Source: Dokdonella_A sp039926025 (GTDB lineage: Bacteria > Pseudomonadota > Gammaproteobacteria > Xanthomonadales > Rhodanobacteraceae). Taken from it: a stretch of DNA of 12,277 nucleotides. Under the pieces are notes generated by a model, which was given only the letters and a program-made list of their open reading frames with translations, had not been told where the DNA came from and ran no database searches. The stretch's first letter is position 1. The number at the start of each line of letters is the position of its first letter. Where the stretch lies: the NCBI GenBank assembly GCA_039926025.1, contig JBDSXV010000236.1, positions 1 to 12,277 on the forward strand, read 5' to 3'. Below, piece after piece: positions 7,132 to 12,277 of the stretch. The position numbers and the translations under genes were made by a program.

Positions 7132-9474
7132 CTATTTCTTGACCGCCGAGTTGGTCAGCGCCGACGCCAACGCGCGACTTGCATCGAGCACCGCCTGCGC
7201 CTTCTCGCGCCGTCCCGGCTCGACCGCTTCGGCGTGGTCATAGACGTCGAGCGCTCGTTTTGCCTGCGCCTGTGTTTCCGTCGCATCGCCGCGAGCCAGC
7301 GCGATGTTGGCCGCTGCCGTGTAGAGATGACCAAGCATCTGGTCGTCCTTGCTGTACGCCTGCGGCGCAAGCCGTAGCGCATCACGCATGGCGTCGGCAG
7401 CCTCATCGTGGCGCCCGAGCTTGGCGTATTGCTGGGCGAGATTCGACAAGGGCACGACCAGACGCGGATAGTCCGGCCCCATCACCTTGCGGCGCAATGC
7501 GATCGAGCGCTGCTGCGAAACGACGGCTTGATCGAGATGACCCATCTCGCCTTGCAGATAGGCCAGGTTGTTGAGCGCGATCGAGATATCGAGCTGCGGC
7601 GGCGGTGACATCGCCTCGAACTGACGCAGCGCCTCCGCATAGACGGCGGCAGCCTCGTCAAATCGACGCAAGCCGTCGAGTGCGGAAGCGATATTGACCA
7701 GCCCCACTGCGCGTTCACGTGGCGGCGTATCGGGTGACGCGTCCTTGATCCGCTGCGCCTGCTGGCCCATGTCGAGCGCTTCGGCATAGCGGCCCATCGA
7801 CGTCAACAATGACGAGTAGTCGTTCTGCAGTTCGCCGCGTTGCTCACGGCCGCGCGCGCTGTCATCGCAGTTGTCGAGTCCCTGTTTGAACAGCCGCTCG
7901 GCTTCTTCATAGCGGCCCATCTGCCACTCGAGCACGCCTTCGGAATCGAGCACTTTCGCGTACTCCGGCCCGCCTGTCGACGCGCGCAATTGGGCCGCAC
8001 GTTCGATCTGCTCCTTGGCCGCGTCGTTGCGCTCGAGCATCAGGTAGGCATGGCCGATCGCACGCCGTATATCAGCCTCGAGCAAGGGTTGTCCGGCCAG
8101 TTCGAGAGGAATATCGAGTACCGCGCGATCGAGTGCGTCGACCAGCATCGGTGGCTTGCCACCGTAGTAGGGGTCGGCACGCGCGATCATGTTGCTGAGA
8201 AAACGGTTCGCGCGCATCGCACGCTCGCCTTCGACCGCTGCGTGATGCGCCTGCGCAGCGGCGAATGCAAGGCCGATCGAGAGCGCGATCAAGGCCGCCG
8301 CGGATGCCGATACGGTCAGGAGGTTGCGCTTGCAGAACTTCCCCAGGCGGTAACCCAAGCCGCCCGCGCGCGCGAGTACCGGCCGGTGTTCCAGCCATCG
8401 GCGCAGATCGTCCGCAAACACGCGCGCGGACTCATACCGCCGCTGCGGCTCGGACGCGAGCGCCTTGAGCACGATGCGATCGAGATCGCCGACGATGCGT
8501 TTCCTCCACTCTCCCGCAACGCGCGCATCGACTTCGAGCGCGTCCGCATCGATTCGCTGGCTCGGCCGCGTCGGCGAATGCAAAGAAATGTGCTGCGCGA
8601 GATCGACGAATGAGCGTCCGCCTGCGGCATTCGCGACGCTGCCGCTCACCAATTCGTACAGCAGCAAACCAAGCGCATACACATCGCTCGCTGTCGTCAA
8701 CGGCTTGCCGGTGAGCTGCTCGGGGCTGGCGTATTCGGGCGTCATCGGCGCGAATCCGGTGAGCGTGGCGCTTCCTCCCATGCGATTGTCGAGGGACTTG
8801 GCGATGCCGAAATCAAGCAGCTTGACGACGCCGTCGTCGGTGACGAGCACGTTGGCCGGCTTGATGTCGCGATGGATGATCAGCGCGCGATGAGCGGCGT
8901 CGACTGCATCGAGCACCTGCAGGAATATGCGAACACGTGCAGCGGGATCGAGCTGCTGGCTGCGGCACCACGCGTCGATGCGCTGGCCGTCGACGTACTC
9001 CATCACCACGTAGGGCTGGCCTTCCGGTGTGGTGCCGCCGTCCAGCACGCGCGAGATGTTCGGATGGTCGAGCCAGGCGAGGAACTGGCGTTCGGCTTCG
9101 GCGCGACGCAAGGCCTCGGGGTCGCCAAGCACACTCGCCAGTACCTTGATCGCGACGCGATGCTCATAGGCGCCATCGCGTCGCTCCGCCAGCCACACCT
9201 GCCCCATCCCGCCCGCACCGATCGGCGCAATCAGGCGATACGGACCCAATATATGACTCGTGGCTTGCGCGGGTTCGAGAAATCCCTGGCTTGCTGCGTG
9301 CACCTCAAGCAGGGCCATCGCCGCAATCCGCAGCTCCCTATTTTCATGGGTGGCGCCCTCGACGAATGCCTGCTGTTCGCTGGGCGGACGATCGAGCGCC
9401 TGCTCGAACAACGCAAGCGCGTTGGCGCTGACGTCTGCACCGCGGCGAACGGCCGTGTGCTTGCCCGACGTCAC
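7132..9474 (-). CDS. transmembrane Ser/Thr protein kinase with C-terminal TPRs
   Basis: 780 residues from a GTG start that overlaps the sigma factor stop (GTGA), implying translational coupling. The N-terminal 75 residues form the 'ALFEQALDRPPSEQQAF' helical region common in kinases paired with this sigma type. The kinase domain (about 79-360) is complete: glycine loop IGAGGMGQV (86-91), VAIK lysine K110, alpha-C glutamate E128, catalytic HRD (H201-D203) with K205 and N208, DFG at 221-223, an activation segment with T237, T239 and T245, and SPEQL at 250-254. One membrane segment follows (about 385-407, LLTVSASAAALIALSIGLAF). About 370 residues of TPR units come after it (for example EGVLEWQMGRYEEAERLF, NNLAYLQGEMGHLDQA), presumably periplasmic. 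It is expected to phosphorylate cytoplasmic Ser/Thr residues, the upstream sigma factor being the obvious candidate. All catalytic residues are present. Confidence 0.95.
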   Translation of the reverse strand: MTSGKHTAVRRGADVSANALALFEQALDRPPSEQQAFVEGATHENRELRIAAMALLEVHAASQGFLEPAQATSHILGPYRLIAPIGAGGMGQVWLAERRDGAYEHRVAIKVLASVLGDPEALRRAEAERQFLAWLDHPNISRVLDGGTTPEGQPYVVMEYVDGQRIDAWCRSQQLDPAARVRIFLQVLDAVDAAHRALIIHRDIKPANVLVTDDGVVKLLDFGIAKSLDNRMGGSATLTGFAPMTPEYASPEQLTGKPLTTASDVYALGLLLYELVSGSVANAAGGRSFVDLAQHISLHSPTRPSQRIDADALEVDARVAGEWRKRIVGDLDRIVLKALASEPQRRYESARVFADDLRRWLEHRPVLARAGGLGYRLGKFCKRNLLTVSASAAALIALSIGLAFAAAQAHHAAVEGERAMRANRFLSNMIARADPYYGGKPPMLVDALDRAVLDIPLELAGQPLLEADIRRAIGHAYLMLERNDAAKEQIERAAQLRASTGGPEYAKVLDSEGVLEWQMGRYEEAERLFKQGLDNCDDSARGREQRGELQNDYSSLLTSMGRYAEALDMGQQAQRIKDASPDTPPRERAVGLVNIASALDGLRRFDEAAAVYAEALRQFEAMSPPPQLDISIALNNLAYLQGEMGHLDQAVVSQQRSIALRRKVMGPDYPRLVVPLSNLAQQYAKLGRHDEAADAMRDALRLAPQAYSKDDQMLGHLYTAAANIALARGDATETQAQAKRALDVYDHAEAVEPGRREKAQAVLDASRALASALTNSAVKK

Positions 9475-10031
9475 GTCAATGCCTGGAACAGGAACGTGCG
9501 CGCGACGTCCCAGTCGCGCTGTACGGTTGCGCGCGAGACGCCGAGCAACTCGGCAATGTCGGACATTTCAAGACCGGCGAAATAGCGAAGTTCGACGACC
9601 TGCGCCTTGCGCGCATCCATGTCGTGCAGGCGCGTGAGGGCCTGGTCGAGTGCGATCGCATCGACGCCGGCGCCACTGCTCTCCTCGGCCAGCGAAGACA
9701 GGCTGACCGCTTCACGTTCGGCGCCGCCGCGCTTGGCGGCATCGCGATGTCGCGCGTGATCGACAAGGACCTGTCGCATGCGCCGCGCAGCAATGGCAAA
9801 GAACTGCCGACGGTCATTCGGCGCCAGCAAAGCAGTGCCGACCAGTCGCAGATACGCTTCGTGAACGAGCGCGGTTGGCGACAGGGTATGCCCGGCACGC
9901 TCTCCGCGCAGGTAGCGCGCGGCGAGCAGGCGCAGCTCGGCGTAGACCAACGGCAGCAGTTCCGACTCCGCCTGCACTTCTCCAGCCGAGAGACGCTGCA
10001 GCAAGACCGTGATTGCGCCGACATCCCCCAA
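9471..10031 (-). CDS. ECF sigma factor (TIGR02999-like, kinase-associated)
   Basis: From the TTG at 10031 the protein has 186 residues, the normal size of the group; AAGGGG lies 9 bases upstream. The longer frame from ATG 10115 is rejected because its first 28 residues are not sigma-like and would overlie the predicted promoter. Sigma region 2 (about 20-88) includes LLPLVYAELRLLAARYL, HTLSPTALVHEAYLRL and FFAIAARRMRQVLVDHAR. Region 4 (about 125-183) has the helix-turn-helix MSDIAELLGVSRATVQRDW. Where classical ECF factors have an acidic D-A-E-D in region 2.2, this one has S-P-T-A (S51, T53). No anti-sigma gene is adjacent; the co-transcribed kinase takes that place, as in EcfP/PknT of Vibrio parahaemolyticus. 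It directs RNA polymerase to an unknown regulon. Confidence 0.92.
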   Translation of the reverse strand: MGDVGAITVLLQRLSAGEVQAESELLPLVYAELRLLAARYLRGERAGHTLSPTALVHEAYLRLVGTALLAPNDRRQFFAIAARRMRQVLVDHARHRDAAKRGGAEREAVSLSSLAEESSGAGVDAIALDQALTRLHDMDARKAQVVELRYFAGLEMSDIAELLGVSRATVQRDWDVARTFLFQALT

Positions 10032-10040
10032 TGTCTGGTT

Positions 10041-10046
10041 CCCCTT
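10041..10046 (-). promoter_or_regulatory. ribosome binding site of the ECF sigma gene
   Basis: AAGGGG on the coding strand is 9 bases from TTG 10031 and sits just after the expected transcription start, giving a very short leader. It decides for the TTG start. Confidence 0.5.
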
Positions 10047-10058
10047 GCGTTCGCATGG

Positions 10059-10086
10059 ATTGTAGCGCCCGCCCTCGCAAGCGCAA
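10059..10086 (-). promoter_or_regulatory. predicted sigma70-type promoter of the ECF sigma-kinase operon
   Basis: On the minus strand TTGCGC (10086-10081), a 16-base spacer and TACAAT (10064-10059) form a reasonable -35/-10 pair; TACAAT matches the -10 consensus at 5 of 6 bases. Transcription would begin near 10052, about 20 bases before the TTG start. This is a sequence prediction only; a promoter read by the sigma factor itself is not excluded. Confidence 0.5.
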
Positions 10087-10173
10087 TGAACAATCGACCC
10101 GGCAGCGCAATGCATTCAGCCCGACTGGCGATGAGCGCTGCGGCAGCGTCAACACGCGAGTTGGCCGACCACC

Positions 10174-10197
10174 GTGCTGAGTGTTTCCACCCAGCAC
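10174..10197. promoter_or_regulatory. inverted repeat in the divergent intergenic region (operator or hairpin)
   Basis: Arms GTGCTGAGTG and CACCCAGCAC (9 of 10 positions complementary) surround TTTC. It lies between the two divergent operons, about 90 bases upstream of the predicted -35 of the sigma operon and 130 bases before the start of the plus-strand operon. No T-run follows in either direction, so an operator is likelier than a terminator. Confidence 0.4.
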
Positions 10198-10220
10198 ACT
10201 GCCGGGACTACGCCCACGCG

Positions 10221-10234
10221 CGAGCGATCGCTCG
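10221..10234. promoter_or_regulatory. perfect 14-base palindrome in the divergent intergenic region
   Basis: CGAGCGATCGCTCG is its own reverse complement. It is 23 bases from the inverted repeat at 10174-10197 and 93 bases before the next ATG. It is a possible dimer-binding site; GC-rich DNA gives such palindromes by chance fairly often. Confidence 0.3.
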
Positions 10235-10327
10235 GGCGCGCTATCGACGGGCCGCAGCCGCTGGATTACTGTGAGCTCTTCGATCGGGCGTGACGGCCGG
10301 CGCGAATATCGTTTCCTGCGAGGACAC

Positions 10328-11197
10328 ATGGCTCATCGTCGATTCCGCCACGCCGCCATCACGGGCTTCGCCGGCTGCATCGCGCTGTTCCAATGCGACG
10401 TGTCGCAAGCGACCGTGGTCGTCACGATCATTGGCGGCAACACCGCGCACGCCGACATCACCCTGCCCGTGCTGCTTCCGGGTAGCGGCAACTACACGGC
10501 CGAATTCGAACTTGAATTCGAGGCGCCCCACAACCTGACCGTCGCCTGCCTCGGGTTGACGGCGGATGTGCTCGATGCGACCGCCATCGCCAACGTCAAT
10601 GGCCGCTTGCCGCCGAACCAGGCCATCGATCCGGCTTTTCCCGTGCGGGTCACGGTTGAGCCTCCAGCGGGATGCGGCTTGCAGTTCTACTACGACGTCA
10701 AGGTCGATCTCGACACACCCGACCTCGTGTTTTCGCCGTATTCGCAGTATCGACTGGTCAAGGCACCGATTGGCGGCGTCGCTCCCTTCCACGACGTGAC
10801 CGCCTCGGTCGTCAGCGGCAGCGTCCGCGTGCGCGGCACTGCTGGTGGCTTCTCCGAGTTCGTGGTGGCCAGGGACATCGTGCAGGACTACGCAACGAAC
10901 GCCTCGCAAGTCTACGCCGGCCTCGAAGCGCGCCTGAGCGATCCTGCAATCGGCCTCACCGCACAGCTCACCCTGATGACCGACCTGGACATCAGTCGCG
11001 CCGCGTTCGAAGCGGGTAACTATGCACAGGCGATCAGCCATCTCGACGATCTGGACTATCACTGCGCCGTGCTCGGCGGTCCTGCATTGCCGAATACCTG
11101 GCGCTCCGCGCGCGATCTCGTCAACGCGGAAGGCGAAGTTGTCGGCTTCACTGGCAATATCCGCTTCTCGCTCGGACGGCTCAGCGGCCAGCCCTGA
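10328..11197 (+). CDS. exported protein of unknown function, possible FIMAH-like C-terminus
   Basis: The ATG at 10328 is preferred over the longer frame from 10181: GAGG stands 4 bases upstream and a signal peptide begins at once (MAHRRFRHAAITGFAG, then a hydrophobic core and cleavage near V-S-Q-A, residue 27). The protein has 289 residues. After cleavage comes a beta-rich region (TVVVTIIGGN, ITLPVLLPGSGNYTAEFELE; residues about 28-185) with a few cysteines. The last 90 residues are mostly helical, with the pattern L-x-A-R-L, FEAGNYAQAISHLDDL, LVNAEGEVVGF, which reminds me of FIMAH-type helical modules; that is a weak resemblance. I do not recognise the family. It is followed after 14 bases by the FHA-GAF gene, so it probably heads the signalling operon and may be the exported component. 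Confidence 0.75.
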   Translation: MAHRRFRHAAITGFAGCIALFQCDVSQATVVVTIIGGNTAHADITLPVLLPGSGNYTAEFELEFEAPHNLTVACLGLTADVLDATAIANVNGRLPPNQAIDPAFPVRVTVEPPAGCGLQFYYDVKVDLDTPDLVFSPYSQYRLVKAPIGGVAPFHDVTASVVSGSVRVRGTAGGFSEFVVARDIVQDYATNASQVYAGLEARLSDPAIGLTAQLTLMTDLDISRAAFEAGNYAQAISHLDDLDYHCAVLGGPALPNTWRSARDLVNAEGEVVGFTGNIRFSLGRLSGQP

Positions 11198-11211
11198 GCA
11201 CAGCTCGCCGC

Positions 11212-12147
11212 ATGCCCGCCAAGCTCAGCATCCATGTTCCCGGCGAAGCCGTGATTGTACGCGTGGCCGATGAAGGCCGGCCCCTCACGATCGGCCGCGA
11301 TCCGCTGTGCGACATCGTCGTTGCGCATGAATCCATCTCGCGCCGGCACGCGCAGATCAACGGCAACCCTCTTGCATGGACACTCACCGATCTCGGTTCG
11401 AAGAACGGCATCCGCCTCGATGGTGAACGCATCGCACAAGCGGAACTCACCGGTGCACGCTGGTTCGCGCTCGGTGACGTGTTTTGCGAATTCGAAGCGA
11501 TCGATGCGAAAGCGCAGGCGCATCTGCAGGCGCGCGCAAACGAGCGGCGCAATTCGTCATTGGCCTGGGCGGCGCGAATCGAACGCGGCAGCCGCAGCGA
11601 TCGTCTGGTGGCCGATTTGTTGCGCGGCATCGTCGATGTCGCCGAGTGCCAGCGGGGGTTCCTGCTCACGCTCGACAACGGCGGGCAACTGCGCTGGCGA
11701 GCCAGCTACGGGCTCGCGCCCGAAGACGTCGCCGGCAGCCGTTTTTCAGGCAGTCGCAGCGCCGTCGAGCGCGCGATCCTTGATCGTCGCGCCGTTTTCC
11801 TGGGTGACCCGCGCGATCGCGCGTGGTTGCAAGGCCAGGCCAGCGTGATCGCACACGGCATCCGTGCACTCGCCTGCCTGCCACTGCAGCATGCAGGGCG
11901 CCTGCTCGGCATCGCCTATGCGGATACCAGCGACGAAGCCAAAGTATTCACTGATCTGGATGCCGAATTGCTCGGCGCCTTTGTCGATCACGCCGCTTCG
12001 GTGTTTGCCGCGACCGAAATCGAAGCGAAGCTGGCCGACATGACGGCGTGGCTCGATGTTGACGGTGTCGACGGCAACCGCGCGGTCGGCGTTGCGCCAT
12101 ACTGGAACGCCACCGGCCCTGCGCTGGTTGTGAAGCCCGCGCCATGA
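11212..12147 (+). CDS. FHA-GAF signalling protein
   Basis: 311 residues; there is no strong ribosome-binding site, and the start follows the upstream stop by 14 bases, suggesting coupling. The FHA domain occupies about residues 4-97 with all hallmark residues: G28-R29 (LTIGRD), S43 and H46 (SISRRHAQI), and the LGSKNG turn at 61-66. It should bind phosphothreonine peptides. A GAF domain fills about 118-268 (RGFLLTLDNGGQLRW, RAVFLGDPRDR, LACLPLQHAGRLLGIAYAD, LLGAFVDHAASVF), a fold that binds small ligands or serves for dimerisation; the ligand cannot be told. The C-terminal 40 residues look disordered. No signal peptide, so cytoplasmic. The stop overlaps the start of a second Ser/Thr kinase (ATGA), so it is most likely the reader or regulator of that kinase, possibly also of the divergently encoded one. 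Confidence 0.92.
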   Translation: MPAKLSIHVPGEAVIVRVADEGRPLTIGRDPLCDIVVAHESISRRHAQINGNPLAWTLTDLGSKNGIRLDGERIAQAELTGARWFALGDVFCEFEAIDAKAQAHLQARANERRNSSLAWAARIERGSRSDRLVADLLRGIVDVAECQRGFLLTLDNGGQLRWRASYGLAPEDVAGSRFSGSRSAVERAILDRRAVFLGDPRDRAWLQGQASVIAHGIRALACLPLQHAGRLLGIAYADTSDEAKVFTDLDAELLGAFVDHAASVFAATEIEAKLADMTAWLDVDGVDGNRAVGVAPYWNATGPALVVKPAP

Positions 12148-12277
12148 CATCGCCAGGTCGCAACATGGAATCGGATCCGACCGCGCCCGGCGCGACGGTC
12201 ACCGGCATCCTTGCCGCCGCAGACTTCCGTCGCGGCGAAGTCGTCGCCGGTCGCTACCGCATCGAACGCCTGCTCGG
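12144..12277 (+). CDS. Ser/Thr protein kinase, N-terminal fragment (runs off the window)
   Basis: Only 44 codons are present. The ATG at 12144 overlaps the TGA of the FHA-GAF gene by four bases; a second ATG at 12165 is an alternative. After about 35 residues of low-complexity leader (ESDPTAPGATVTG) the sequence reads V-V-A-G-R-Y-R-I-E-R-L-L-G, the typical opening of a bacterial Ser/Thr kinase domain just before the glycine loop. The rest lies beyond the end. Identification rests on this short match and on the FHA neighbour. Confidence 0.8.
   Translation, partial: MTSPGRNMESDPTAPGATVTGILAAADFRRGEVVAGRYRIERLL

Noticed and set aside
7840..8613. 257-codon plus-strand frame
   Set aside because: It lies wholly opposite the TPR/kinase coding region, which is unambiguous.
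10032..10115. Upstream ATG extension of the sigma factor
   Set aside because: The 28 extra residues are Cys-rich and unlike sigma factors, and the segment holds the likely promoter; TTG 10031 has a ribosome-binding site and gives the usual length.
10181..10327. Upstream extension of the exported protein
   Set aside because: It would place 49 Arg/Ser-rich residues before a good signal peptide; ATG 10328 has its own GAGG.

Overview
The window reads as chromosomal DNA of a high-GC gammaproteobacterium, most likely of the Xanthomonadales/Lysobacterales (Rhodanobacteraceae- or Lysobacteraceae-like). This is inference from gene content: a delta-60 repeat exoprotein ending in an 'IF-x-DG-x-E' type tail, an ECF sigma factor paired with a membrane Ser/Thr kinase carrying TPRs, and many secreted proteins of unknown function. 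No rRNA, tRNA or CRISPR array was seen.

Layout. 1-348: 3' end of a lower-GC TPR protein gene, followed after 8 bases by a sequence like the 5' end of an integron attC site. 371-634: decayed C-terminal fragment of an IS1182-like transposase (minus strand). 728-2194 (+): secreted seven-repeat delta-60 protein. 2440-3525 (+): Tat-exported M23 metallopeptidase, best started at a TTG. 3631-4566 (-): M14-type zinc carboxypeptidase-like protein. 4693-6865 (-): one secreted, internally duplicated RsiV/DUF3298-like protein, now split into two reading frames by a single extra G in a G5 run. 7132-9474 (-): membrane Ser/Thr protein kinase with C-terminal TPRs. 9471-10031 (-): ECF sigma factor, overlapping the kinase by four bases (GTGA), with a plausible sigma70-type promoter just upstream. 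10328-11197 (+): secreted protein of unknown function. 11212-12147 (+): FHA-GAF protein. 12144 to the end (+): start of a second Ser/Thr kinase, overlapping the previous gene by ATGA.

How it may work together. The right half looks like a phospho-signalling locus with two divergent arms. One arm is sigma factor plus transmembrane TPR kinase. The other is exported protein plus phosphothreonine reader (FHA) with a GAF sensor plus a second kinase. The sigma factor has Ser/Thr-rich residues (LSPTA) where classical ECF factors have an acidic patch in region 2.2, which fits activation by phosphorylation instead of an anti-sigma factor. Downstream on the minus strand lie the duplicated RsiV-like periplasmic protein and a metallocarboxypeptidase, and the nearby M23 enzyme is also a cell-wall-type hydrolase. 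A link between envelope status and the kinase/sigma pair is therefore possible but unproven.
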